Shown here one piece after another: positions 1 to 7,702 of a stretch of DNA of 64,000 nucleotides. The translations under genes and the position numbers were made by a program. Below the pieces are notes generated by a model that made no database searches, was not told where the DNA came from, and worked only from the letters and a program-made list of their open reading frames with translations. How positions within the stretch are numbered: the stretch's first letter is position 1; every line of letters begins with the position of its first letter. This DNA comes from Cytophagales bacterium Alg240-R148 (GTDB taxonomy: Bacteria > Bacteroidota > Bacteroidia > Cytophagales > Cyclobacteriaceae): positions 434,001 to 498,000 of the forward strand of contig LS999826.1 in NCBI GenBank assembly GCA_900537185.1, read 5' to 3'.

Positions 1-111
1 TTTATTGGGCGTTTTATGTTAAAGTTAGAGGCTGGAGATGAATTGTCTGTAGCAGTAAATGTTCTTGGAGGATCTGGTTTTACTGGTACGTTTCAGGGGT
101 ACAAGCTTTAA
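1..111 (+). CDS. C-terminal fragment of an unidentified protein (possibly C1q/TNF-like)
   Basis: An open frame runs in from the left edge and stops with TAA at 109-111, giving the last 36 residues of a protein. The tail holds glycine-rich beta-strand-like sequence (AGDELSVAV, then TGTFQGYKL at the very end). An alternation of hydrophobic strands closing on a short FxGxxL-type strand resembles the end of C1q/TNF-fold domains, which Bacteroidota often use in secreted or adhesin-like proteins. That family assignment is a guess from a few residues. The stop abuts the stop of the convergent rsmG gene with no base between them. Confidence 0.45.
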   Translation, partial: FIGRFMLKLEAGDELSVAVNVLGGSGFTGTFQGYKL

Positions 112-741
112 TTATTTGACCATCGGAACGTAAATGACTTTCTTGGTTTCAAAGAAGTCATTTTCAAAGAAGTCAGCAATTTCGTAAATTTTTTTACTGC
201 GTTTTACTTCGTCCAACTCTTCTTTTAAATCGCCTCCTTTTAGGTAAATAATTCCATTGTTCAATTCGTGGAAGTTGTTTTTGCTAAATTTGTTTTGAAT
301 CCACTGAATAAAAGGCTTAAGCCTGGTTACCGCACGGCTTATAACAAATTCATATTGGTCTTGTATTTGCTCTGCTCGGATTTGTTCTGCACTAACATTC
401 TTTAATTCTAGTGCAGATGCTATTTCATTTACCACTTTTATTTTTTTCCCAATTGAATCTACCAAATGGAACTCAGATTCTGGGAACATAATGGCCAAGG
501 GAATCCCAGGGAAACCACCTCCGGTACCGACGTCCAGTATTTTTGTAGTGGGTTTGAACTGAATGACCTTGGCAATTGCCAAGGAATGTAAAATGTGGCG
601 TTCGTACAGTTGTTCAATGTCTTTTCTAGAGATAACATTGATTTTTTCGTTCCACTCTTTGTATAAAGGTGCTAGTTTTTCGAATTGTTCCAGCTGGGTT
701 GCTGTTAGCTCGAAATATTTTTCAATTAATGCGGTAGTCAA
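112..741 (-). CDS. rsmG: 16S rRNA (guanine-527-N7)-methyltransferase RsmG
   Basis: RsmG (GidB) uses SAM to methylate N7 of G527 in 16S rRNA of the small subunit. The protein has the expected Rossmann SAM loop (DVGTGGGFPGIPLAI) and the family segment WNEKINVISRKD near the N-terminus, followed by the conserved RHILHSL stretch. No ATG is in frame near the start. TTG codons occur at 780-778, which would overlap the upstream sigma gene by 29 bases, and at 741-739, 10 bases past the sigma stop. The second gives about 209 residues, close to family length, so it is preferred. The gene is last in a minus-strand chain with a sigma factor and a glycosyltransferase. Confidence 0.9.
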   Translation of the reverse strand: MTTALIEKYFELTATQLEQFEKLAPLYKEWNEKINVISRKDIEQLYERHILHSLAIAKVIQFKPTTKILDVGTGGGFPGIPLAIMFPESEFHLVDSIGKKIKVVNEIASALELKNVSAEQIRAEQIQDQYEFVISRAVTRLKPFIQWIQNKFSKNNFHELNNGIIYLKGGDLKEELDEVKRSKKIYEIADFFENDFFETKKVIYVPMVK

Positions 742-751
742 TAGGGTTGTT

Positions 752-1360
752 TTAGAGGTGTTCTCTTTTGTTTTTAACAAGGTCGTACATCAATTCTCTT
801 GCTCTGTGGAGCTGCGCTTTGATTGTACCTAGTGGCGCTTCCAATTCCTTGGCTATTTCTTCGTACGAGAGTTCCTCAAAATACCTTAGTTTCACCAATC
901 GTTGGTATTTGGCTGGTAACTTGGTTACAAATAGTTGAATTAGCTCTATTTTTTGACTTTTGATCGCCTTTTCTTGGGGGTTCAACTCATTGTCTCTAAC
1001 ATCAATAGATATCGTGTCACCATCGCTGTCCTTATAAGATGTATCCAAGCTAAGCGTGTCCAATCTTTTTTTCCTAATAAAGTCAATGGAGTTGTTGGTG
1101 GCAATTCTAAAAAGCCAAGTACTAAAAGTGTAGTCCTTTTTAAAACGCTCCAAATTTTTGAAGGCTTTTGCAAATGCTTCAATAGTCAAATCTTCCGCAT
1201 CATCCACATTCCGGACCATTTTTAAAATCATGTGGTAAACAGGTTTTTTATACCGCTCCATTAGTTGGGCAAAAGCTTGTTGGTCTCTGTCGTTGACAGC
1301 CAAGTCAATCAATCTGAAGTCCTCTAGGGCTTTTTCTGAAAACTGTTTTTTTAATTCCAT
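752..1360 (-). CDS. RNA polymerase sigma-70 factor, ECF-type
   Basis: A 202-residue sigma factor with the two-domain ECF layout. Region 2 (about residues 25-95) includes DAEDLTIEAFAKAF and FSTWLFRIATN. Region 4 (about 140-195) contains a helix-turn-helix, LSYEEIAKELEAPLGTIKAQLHRAR. The linker between them is somewhat long and acidic. It would direct RNA polymerase to a dedicated promoter set. No anti-sigma gene is adjacent, unlike the other ECF gene in this window. Its ATG overlaps the end of the upstream glycosyltransferase by 10 bases, so translation is probably coupled. Its regulon cannot be told from the sequence. Confidence 0.9.
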   Translation of the reverse strand: MELKKQFSEKALEDFRLIDLAVNDRDQQAFAQLMERYKKPVYHMILKMVRNVDDAEDLTIEAFAKAFKNLERFKKDYTFSTWLFRIATNNSIDFIRKKRLDTLSLDTSYKDSDGDTISIDVRDNELNPQEKAIKSQKIELIQLFVTKLPAKYQRLVKLRYFEELSYEEIAKELEAPLGTIKAQLHRARELMYDLVKNKREHL

Positions 1361-2436
1361 TTAACTTTCTTTGTACACAATACGGTAATTCCGGCAGTAA
1401 TATAGTAAAACACATATACAATATCTAAAACAGGAACTGCCAATACACTAACATCAACTTTGTATCTCCTCTTTAAAAACAGAAATCCCGCCGCCAAAGT
1501 TACATATCTGAGCAAAAATAAGCTCATAAAGTTAAAAAAGAAGTGATTCTGTAGAAGAAATGTAAAAAAAAAGAAATAAACCAGCAGCAAAGACGCTGTG
1601 TATCCTCCCAGGACGAGCTGGTACTTGGGTTGGTAGGCTTGTCCAGCATTTAAATGTCGGATCTTTTGTTTGAAAAAAGAATAGAAACTCAATTTAGGGA
1701 AAGAATAAACCACGGTGTCTGGGCCAACGGCAATGCCTACTTTCTTATTTTTATTATGGTAATTGATCAAAAGATCATCATCCCCCCCGGTCATATGCTG
1801 TTTCCCCTTGTAGATGTCGGAAGATGGAACGATATTTTTTTTGTACCCCAAGTTTCTTCCTACTCCCATATAAGGAAAGCCTAATTGGGCAAAACTAAGG
1901 TATTGCAATGCCGTAAAGTTGGTCTCATACCGAATGAACAAGTTAAGGAAAGAAGCTTTTTTATAATAAGGCGAATACCCTAAAGTGATATCGTGGCTGG
2001 CCGAAACTTTTGACATTTCCAATATCCAATTATTGGATTGCGGCCTGCAGTCGGCGTCTGTAAGGAGTATGTTATCGAATTGTGCCTTTTGCAAAGCTTG
2101 GGACAAACAATATTTTTTTGAATTATGGCCTTCTGGAATATTCTCTATTCTTATGTAACGAAGGTTCGGTTTTTTTTGTGTTTTTATCCATTGTTCTGTT
2201 GCATCTGTAGAGCCATCGTCCAATAAAAGAATTTCAAACTCCGGGTGCATTTGCTGTTGGAGCAAAGGAATTAAAGTTTGCAGATGTCTAACCTCGTTTT
2301 TTACAATTACTACTACCGAAACCGGCTCCATCGGGGTGTTGGAGCGGGGCGTGTTTTTAATAGAAAATATGCCCATTAAAAAGAATAAGTGATAAACTAA
2401 TTGAATTACAACAATAATTAGGGCCGTTGTTAGCAT
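1351..2436 (-). CDS. membrane-associated family 2 glycosyltransferase
   Basis: A 361-residue GT-A fold glycosyltransferase. It has an N-terminal membrane helix (about 3-24), a catalytic domain opening with VSVVVIVKNE and the nucleotide-binding LLDDGSTD (about 71-78), a TDAD metal site (about 126-129), a GGDDD acidic cluster (about 217-221) and a QKIRH motif (about 257) standing where processive GT2 enzymes carry QxxRW. Three hydrophobic helices end the protein (about 276-296, 300-318, 330-352). The fold is that of enzymes that transfer sugars from nucleotide-sugars at the inner membrane to polysaccharide or lipid acceptors. The acceptor is unknown. It is the first gene of the chain with the sigma factor and rsmG. 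Confidence 0.85.
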   Translation of the reverse strand: MLTTALIIVVIQLVYHLFFLMGIFSIKNTPRSNTPMEPVSVVVIVKNEVRHLQTLIPLLQQQMHPEFEILLLDDGSTDATEQWIKTQKKPNLRYIRIENIPEGHNSKKYCLSQALQKAQFDNILLTDADCRPQSNNWILEMSKVSASHDITLGYSPYYKKASFLNLFIRYETNFTALQYLSFAQLGFPYMGVGRNLGYKKNIVPSSDIYKGKQHMTGGDDDLLINYHNKNKKVGIAVGPDTVVYSFPKLSFYSFFKQKIRHLNAGQAYQPKYQLVLGGYTASLLLVYFFFFTFLLQNHFFFNFMSLFLLRYVTLAAGFLFLKRRYKVDVSVLAVPVLDIVYVFYYITAGITVLCTKKVKWN

Positions 2437-2495
2437 AATTTATAAAAATTGCTCGTATAAGCGGGTGGTTTTGCCTTAATCTTTAAAACTATTAG

Positions 2496-2503
2496 TAATA
2501 TTG
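2496..2503 (+). promoter_or_regulatory. putative -7 promoter element for tgt
   Basis: TAATATTG is one base away from the Bacteroidota -7 consensus TAnnTTTG. A TTTTG at 2469-2473 lies 22 bases upstream and could serve as the -33 element. Transcription would start near 2510, leaving a leader of about 55 bases before the tgt ATG. Pattern match only. Confidence 0.35.
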
Positions 2504-2565
2504 CACTTTTACAACTATTGCCTATTGCATTGTGTCCGTAAAATGATAGGCCAAGATATTAATAT

Positions 2566-3696
2566 ATGGAGTTTGAAATAAAAGCAACCGACCCTAAGTC
2601 AAAAGCCCGGAGAGGAACTATTACAACCGATCACGGTAAAATAGAAACCCCTATTTTTATGCCTGTAGGTACAGCTGGTTCTGTTAAAGCGGTGCACCAA
2701 AGAGAGCTTGAAGTAGACATTAAAGCCCAAATTATTTTGGGGAATACCTACCATTTGTATTTGCGCCCTGGTTTGGATATAATAAAACAAGCAGGTGGGT
2801 TGCACAAGTTTAATGGTTGGTCCAAACCAATTTTAACGGATAGTGGTGGGTACCAAGTGTATTCGTTGGCCAATAACCGTAAAATTAAAGAAGAGGGAGT
2901 AACTTTCAGGTCCCATATAGACGGATCCAAACAACATTTTACTCCAGAAAATGTAATGGACATCCAGCGGGTTATTGGAGCAGATATCATCATGGCATTT
3001 GATGAGTGCACACCATACCCCTGCGAATACGATTATGCGAAAAAATCCATGGAAATGACCCACAGATGGTTGAAAAGGTGCTGTGATCATTTTGATGCCA
3101 CCCAACCGGCATATGGGTACAAACAAACCCTGTTTCCAATTGTGCAAGGAAGTGTTTATAAAGATTTAAGGGTGCAGTCTGCTGAGGCCATTGCATCACA
3201 AGAAAGGGAGGGCAATGCCATTGGAGGCTTATCGGTAGGAGAACCAGCCGAAATGATGTATGAAATGACGGATTTGGTATGTGGCGTTTTGCCAGCGGAT
3301 AAACCGCGCTATTTGATGGGAGTAGGGACCCCGGCCAATATTTTGGAATGCATAGCGCTGGGCGTGGATATGTTCGATTGTGTAATGCCAACTAGAAATG
3401 CCAGAAATGGAATGTTGTTTACCTCAGAAGGTATTATCAATATTAAAAATGAAAAATGGAAAGACGATTTTTCAGCAATTGATTCCAATATGCCAGGGTA
3501 TGTAGATAACTTCTATTCTAAGGCTTATTTGCGTCATTTGATAATTTCTAAAGAGATTTTAGGAGCGCAGATAGCTAGTATTCATAATTTGTCTTTTTAT
3601 TTGTGGTTGGTAAACGAAGCGAAATTAAAAATTGAAGAAGGTACATTTGCAGAGTGGAAAAATGTTATGGTTAAAAAAGTAGCCAATAGGCTATGA
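2566..3696 (+). CDS. tgt: tRNA-guanine transglycosylase (queuine/preQ1 insertion)
   Basis: Tgt exchanges guanine-34 of GUN-anticodon tRNAs for preQ1 in the queuosine pathway. The 376-residue protein has the full TIM-barrel signature: GNTYHLYLRPG, TDSGGYQVYSL with the general-base Asp at about 92, GGLSVGEP for base recognition, and FDCVMPTRNARNG with the nucleophile Asp at about 271. The usual zinc-site cysteines CxCxxC are absent. Aligned positions read M309, G311 and D314 within DSNMPGYVDNFYSKAYLRHL, while the histidine ligand (H340 in SIHNL) is kept. It heads a plus-strand run with a lipid-transport permease 50 bases downstream. Confidence 0.93.
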   Translation: MEFEIKATDPKSKARRGTITTDHGKIETPIFMPVGTAGSVKAVHQRELEVDIKAQIILGNTYHLYLRPGLDIIKQAGGLHKFNGWSKPILTDSGGYQVYSLANNRKIKEEGVTFRSHIDGSKQHFTPENVMDIQRVIGADIIMAFDECTPYPCEYDYAKKSMEMTHRWLKRCCDHFDATQPAYGYKQTLFPIVQGSVYKDLRVQSAEAIASQEREGNAIGGLSVGEPAEMMYEMTDLVCGVLPADKPRYLMGVGTPANILECIALGVDMFDCVMPTRNARNGMLFTSEGIINIKNEKWKDDFSAIDSNMPGYVDNFYSKAYLRHLIISKEILGAQIASIHNLSFYLWLVNEAKLKIEEGTFAEWKNVMVKKVANRL

Positions 3697-3746
3697 TAAG
3701 TGGTACCTTATTTGCTTAAGCGTTAGAGAATAATGTTATTATTTTT

Positions 3747-4826
3747 ATGAAGTTACTTGATCGTTATATTTTAAAAAGGTTTTTGACCTCCTTTCTGTTT
3801 GTAGTTTTGATTATTATGGCGGTAATTGTTGTGATTGACATTACCGAAAAAATTGAAGATTTCAACAAACATGAGGACCTAACTTTAAACGAGATAATTT
3901 TTGATTATTATCTGAACTTCATTCCATTTATGGCCGATTTGATTACGCCAATTACCACCTTTATAACGGTAGTATTTGTGACATCAAAAATGGCTGGTCA
4001 TACCGAATTAATTGCAATATTAAGTAGTGGGGTTAGTTTTAGAAGGCTTTTAATGCCCTATATGTTGGGTGGGCTCATCATTGCAGGAACTTCTTTTGCT
4101 CTAAAAGGGTGGGTTATTCCACAATCCAACAAAACCCGCTTGGAGTTTGAAATTAAATATTTAAAGAATCCCTATTTTTTTGACAAAAGGAACATTCACA
4201 TTCAAGTAGCTCCAGATGTGTCATTGTATTTGTCTAGTTACAACAACAGAAACAATTCTGGGCACCGCTTCACAATGGAAAGGTTCGATGGTACCGAGTT
4301 GAAAGAAAAATTGTCTGCTTCAAGTATTAAATGGAACGAAGAAAAAGGCAAGTGGACCATAAAAGATTGGAAGCATAGAAAAATTGATAGCCTGACAGAA
4401 ACGATTACCCAAGGTAGGGAGATTGATTCTACCTTGGCCATCCACCCTAAAGAGTTTCAAAGCGATTATAGGAATTTTGATGGTATGACCATCGAAGAAT
4501 TGGACGAGCAAATTGAACGGCTTCGAAACCGAGGTGCCACCAATGTGGAGGTCTATGAAGTGGAGAAATACCTTAGAACGGGCAGCCCTTTTGCGGTTAT
4601 TATTTTAACTTTTATGGGAGTGATTGTATCTTCTAGGAAATCTAGAGGAGGCACAGGGTTTCAAATTGCATTGGGTTTTATGATTGCTTTTGTTTATATC
4701 ATCTTTGTTATGTTGAGCAAGTCATTGTCAGAAAGCGGGTCCATACCACCTGCGCTTACCGTTTGGCTTCCCAATATCATTTTTATGATTATTAGTGGTA
4801 TGATGTACAAATACGTTCCGCGATAA
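3747..4826 (+). CDS. LptF/LptG-family permease (YjgP/YjgQ)
   Basis: A 359-residue permease of the type that, with the LptB ATPase, extracts lipopolysaccharide from the inner membrane. It shows three N-terminal membrane helices (about 12-34, 55-80, 98-116) starting with the typical LLDRYILKRFLTSF, a large periplasmic beta-rich domain (about 120-275), and three C-terminal helices, with SPFAVIILTFMGVIVSSRKSRGG entering the fourth. Only one such permease is present here. It could be LptF or LptG, and Bacteroidota usually carry the partner elsewhere. Its stop shares an A with the ATG of the next gene (TAATG), which indicates coupled translation. Confidence 0.88.
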   Translation: MKLLDRYILKRFLTSFLFVVLIIMAVIVVIDITEKIEDFNKHEDLTLNEIIFDYYLNFIPFMADLITPITTFITVVFVTSKMAGHTELIAILSSGVSFRRLLMPYMLGGLIIAGTSFALKGWVIPQSNKTRLEFEIKYLKNPYFFDKRNIHIQVAPDVSLYLSSYNNRNNSGHRFTMERFDGTELKEKLSASSIKWNEEKGKWTIKDWKHRKIDSLTETITQGREIDSTLAIHPKEFQSDYRNFDGMTIEELDEQIERLRNRGATNVEVYEVEKYLRTGSPFAVIILTFMGVIVSSRKSRGGTGFQIALGFMIAFVYIIFVMLSKSLSESGSIPPALTVWLPNIIFMIISGMMYKYVPR

Positions 4827-5737
4827 TGTCTACAACTAAAGATTATTTACACCTTCATTTTATTGTATTGGTGTGGGGGTTTACTGCTATTTTAGGGAAG
4901 TTGATCAGCATACCAGCAGTTGAACTGGTTTTTTATAGAACACTCATTGCCTCTTTTGCATTGCTGGGTCTTTTGCTTGTAAAAGGAATTGGCATTAGAG
5001 TAGGATGGAAAACATTGGCTTACTTGATTGGTACAGGTTTTATTATTGGTGCACATTGGGTTTCATTTTTTGCAGCAGGGAAGGTTTCTACCGCCTCTGT
5101 GTCTTTAATAGGAATGGCCACCTGCACTTTTTGGACTAGTTTATTGGAACCTTTGATTTTGAAAAGAAAACTCCAATTGTATGAAATAGTATTGGGGCTT
5201 GTGATTTTGGTTGGTTTGTACATAGTGGTACAGGTAGAATTTGAATACATCTATGGTATTGGGTTGGGAGTATTAGCAGCTATTTTAGCAGCCTTGTTTT
5301 CCGTGATTAATGCCAAATTAATTCAAAAACAGAATCCTTATGTTATTTCATTTTATGAAATGACGGGCGCTTGTTTGGCAACCGTGTTGTTTTTTCCGGT
5401 ATACAAAGAGAGTTTTACTGCCAATGGGATGTTGGATTTAACTTTAAAAGGACTGGATTGGTTGTATATTTTGGTGTTAGCCCTTATTTGCACTGTTTAT
5501 GCTTTTTCAGCCTCAGTAGAGTTGATGAAGCGCATAAAAGTGTACGCAATGAACTTAACCATCAACCTAGAACCTATATACGGGATGGTGCTGGCTGTTT
5601 TGATATTGGGGAGTGAAGAGAAAATGGATACAGGCTTTTATTTAGGATCTTCTATTATTGTAGTTGCCGTTTTGTCTTATCCATTTTTAAATAGGGTGAT
5701 TGGTAAAAAGCACAATGCTACAGATACCTTACGGTAG
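4826..5737 (+). CDS. EamA/DMT-family transporter
   Basis: A 303-residue polytopic inner-membrane protein with about ten hydrophobic helices arranged as two EamA-type five-helix repeats. The first opens with HLHFIVLVWGFTAILGKL and contains the motif VELVFYRTLIASF. The second ends in LEPIYGMVLAVLILGSEE, a signature of drug/metabolite transporter family exporters. The substrate is not predictable. Translation is coupled to the permease upstream (shared TAATG). Its end overlaps the convergent ispE gene by 9 bases. Confidence 0.85.
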   Translation: MSTTKDYLHLHFIVLVWGFTAILGKLISIPAVELVFYRTLIASFALLGLLLVKGIGIRVGWKTLAYLIGTGFIIGAHWVSFFAAGKVSTASVSLIGMATCTFWTSLLEPLILKRKLQLYEIVLGLVILVGLYIVVQVEFEYIYGIGLGVLAAILAALFSVINAKLIQKQNPYVISFYEMTGACLATVLFFPVYKESFTANGMLDLTLKGLDWLYILVLALICTVYAFSASVELMKRIKVYAMNLTINLEPIYGMVLAVLILGSEEKMDTGFYLGSSIIVVAVLSYPFLNRVIGKKHNATDTLR

Positions 5738-6538
5738 TGCCACGGTTTTGGTTAAATAATTATCCAACCCACTCAGATCGGGTTTTTCTGAAAAAATCCC
5801 ATACACAGCACTTCCAGTTCCACTCATACTCGCAAACAAGGCTCCTTTTTTATACAAAGTTGATTTAACTTCTTTAATAATTGGGTGAGTTTTAAATACC
5901 GGTGCCTCAAAATCGTTGCAAATGTATTCTTTCCATTGCTCAATACTCGTGTTGGCAAGAATGTCTTTGGTGTTGTATTTAGCAGGCCGAGGACTAATTC
6001 CTTGAAAGGCAATTGCTGTGGATACCAATATCTCAGGAAAAACTATGGCCATGTATTTTCCTTTTAAATCTACAGCGATATCTTCCATTATTTCCCCAAT
6101 TCCTGTTACATACTGTGGTTTGTTTTTTATGAAAAAAGGACAATCCGCGCCAAGTTCTGCCGCCATTTGTATGAGTTGTTCTTCTGAGGCATTAAGTGCA
6201 AACAAACTATTAATCAAAAGCAAGGTGTGTGCCCCATCCGAGGAGCCTCCGCCTAACCCAGCACCAGAAGGTAGTATTTTATGTAGGTGCAAACGAAGAT
6301 TGGGCACATCGAAATTGCGTTCCATCAATCGTATTGCTTTGGCGCAAAGGTTGTTGTTCGTATTGCCCTCAATGGTACGGCCTGTGGTGATAATTGTTGT
6401 TTCTTTGGAGGGTGTAATTTCCAGAATGTCTGTCCATGGAATAGGAAGAAAAACAGACTCTAGGTTGTGGTATCCATCGTTTCTTTTGGAAACAATGTTG
6501 AGACCTAGATTAACTTTAATGTTTGGGAAAACGACCAT
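5729..6538 (-). CDS. ispE: 4-diphosphocytidyl-2-C-methyl-D-erythritol kinase
   Basis: IspE phosphorylates CDP-methylerythritol in the MEP route to isoprenoids. It is a GHMP kinase of about 269 residues: substrate strand FPNIKVNLGLNIVSKRNDGYHNLES at the N-terminus, ATP loop LPSGAGLGGGSSDGA at about 89-103, and a C-terminal SGTGSAVYGIF glycine motif. The ATG at 6538 is chosen because the family begins MxxFPNxKxNLGL; the in-frame codons upstream to 6589 lie inside the fabI-ispE spacer and hairpin. It sits directly downstream of fabI on the same strand and is probably co-transcribed. Confidence 0.93.
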   Translation of the reverse strand: MVVFPNIKVNLGLNIVSKRNDGYHNLESVFLPIPWTDILEITPSKETTIITTGRTIEGNTNNNLCAKAIRLMERNFDVPNLRLHLHKILPSGAGLGGGSSDGAHTLLLINSLFALNASEEQLIQMAAELGADCPFFIKNKPQYVTGIGEIMEDIAVDLKGKYMAIVFPEILVSTAIAFQGISPRPAKYNTKDILANTSIEQWKEYICNDFEAPVFKTHPIIKEVKSTLYKKGALFASMSGTGSAVYGIFSEKPDLSGLDNYLTKTVALP

Positions 6539-6542
6539 AAAG

Positions 6543-6571
6543 TGCCCCGCTATTAACGGGGCAATATTTTT
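6543..6571. terminator. hairpin between fabI and ispE
   Basis: A 7-bp perfect stem TGCCCCG (6543-6549) / CGGGGCA (6557-6563) with a 7-base loop. A T-run follows on the plus strand (6567-6571), but on the minus strand, where both neighbouring genes lie, only CTTT follows before the ispE ATG. It looks like a terminator facing the plus strand or, for the fabI-ispE message, a hairpin 4 bases ahead of the ispE start codon. Role uncertain. Confidence 0.4.
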
Positions 6572-7382
6572 ATTTGGATAATTCTTCAACTAAAGCTTCG
6601 GTGATGCCCGATGCCGAAAACCCGCCATCGTGCATTAAATTTTGCATGTTGACCATTCTGGTCATATCAGAAAACATAACGGCAATGTAATTGGCGCAGT
6701 CATCTGCTGAGGCATTTCCTAGTGGAGACATTTTGTTCGCATAATCAACAAAAACGTCAAAACCAGGTACTCCAGCCCCTGCAGTGGTTACAGTTGGAGA
6801 TTGCGAAATGGTATTGACCCGCACGTTTTTTAATTTGGCAAACCTATACCCATAACTTCTAGCGATCGACTCTAGTACCGATTTGGCTTGCGCCATGTCT
6901 GAATAATCAGGGAATGTTCTTTGTGCAGCAATGTAAGTCAAAGCTAAAATGGACCCCCATTCGTTCATAGAATCATTTTTTTCGGCAGTCTGTAAAACTT
7001 TATGAAAGGAAACACCACTAATGTCCAAAGTCTTTAAAAACCAATCGTAGTTCAAATCGCCATATGATTTTCCTTTTCTAACGTTTGGACTCATGCCAAT
7101 AGAATGCAAAACAAAATCAAGTTTGCCTCCCAGCTCTTCAACTGATTCATTAAAAAGTTTGGTTAAATCTTCGGTTGACGTTGCGTCAGCAGGGATTACT
7201 TTAGAATTGGTTTTTTCTGCCAGTTCATTAATTTTTCCCATTCGCAATGCAATTGGAGCATTGGTTAGTGTAAAAGTAGCACCTTCTTCATGACATTTAA
7301 GGGCTGTTTTCCATGCTATTGAGTTCTCATCAAGGGCGCCGAAGATGATACCGCGCTTGCCTTTTAAAAGATTATATCCCAT
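6570..7382 (-). CDS. fabI: enoyl-[acyl-carrier-protein] reductase (NADH)
   Basis: FabI reduces trans-2-enoyl-ACP in the last step of each fatty-acid elongation round. The 270-residue SDR protein has the FabI-type cofactor segment KGKRGIIFGALDENSIAW, then VLHSIGMSP, and the catalytic pair Tyr160 and Lys167 (YxxxxxxK in PDYSDMAQAK), with Tyr150 matching the extra FabI tyrosine. The C-terminal TVTTAGAGVPGFD and NLMHDGGFS segments also fit. It is transcribed divergently from the nuo block across a spacer of about 320 bases and is followed by ispE. Confidence 0.96.
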   Translation of the reverse strand: MGYNLLKGKRGIIFGALDENSIAWKTALKCHEEGATFTLTNAPIALRMGKINELAEKTNSKVIPADATSTEDLTKLFNESVEELGGKLDFVLHSIGMSPNVRKGKSYGDLNYDWFLKTLDISGVSFHKVLQTAEKNDSMNEWGSILALTYIAAQRTFPDYSDMAQAKSVLESIARSYGYRFAKLKNVRVNTISQSPTVTTAGAGVPGFDVFVDYANKMSPLGNASADDCANYIAVMFSDMTRMVNMQNLMHDGGFSASGITEALVEELSK

Positions 7383-7413
7383 AATTTAGATTTTTCATTT
7401 TGTTTTGGTTCTG

Positions 7414-7421
7414 CAATATTA
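7414..7421 (-). promoter_or_regulatory. putative fabI -7 promoter element
   Basis: Read on the minus strand this is TAATATTG, one mismatch from TAnnTTTG. It would give a leader of roughly 25 bases before the fabI ATG at 7382. No clear -33 TTG is seen. Confidence 0.35.
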
Positions 7422-7503
7422 CAAAAATCATTAATAAAACTGCCTATCTAGGGCTGAAGAGATAATTAATATACAACGATTTTATGTTTGTCTATATTTA
7501 TGC

Positions 7504-7511
7504 TACATTTG
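7504..7511 (+). promoter_or_regulatory. putative promoter of the nuo block
   Basis: TACATTTG matches the Bacteroidota TAnnTTTG consensus exactly. A TTTA at 7481-7484 is 19 bases upstream in the -33 position. Predicted start near 7518, so a leader of about 185 bases before nuoH. Confidence 0.5.
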
Positions 7512-7702
7512 CGGACGCAATTAATTTGGCACCGGGAATAAAAACCAATGAATTTTTAAAAACCTTTTGCTGCGGCATGGGTTGTTTCGTTTCGAAATTA
7601 TATTGTTGAAACTTTAAAAGAAAGGTATTGATTGGATGTTTTAAAGCATCGTTTTGATTTTCAACAATAGGTTATTTTTTTATATTTATATTTTACTGTG
7701 AT

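Larger units (their letters stand above)
7383..7702. other. 320-base divergent intergenic region fabI / nuoH
   Basis: This is the only gene-free stretch over 300 bases. It holds a candidate fabI promoter at 7414-7421 and a consensus -7 element facing nuoH at 7504-7511. The remaining 190 bases before nuoH are AT-rich with no recognisable riboswitch, RNA gene or ORF. The long untranslated leader ahead of nuoH is the only notable aspect. Confidence 0.5.
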
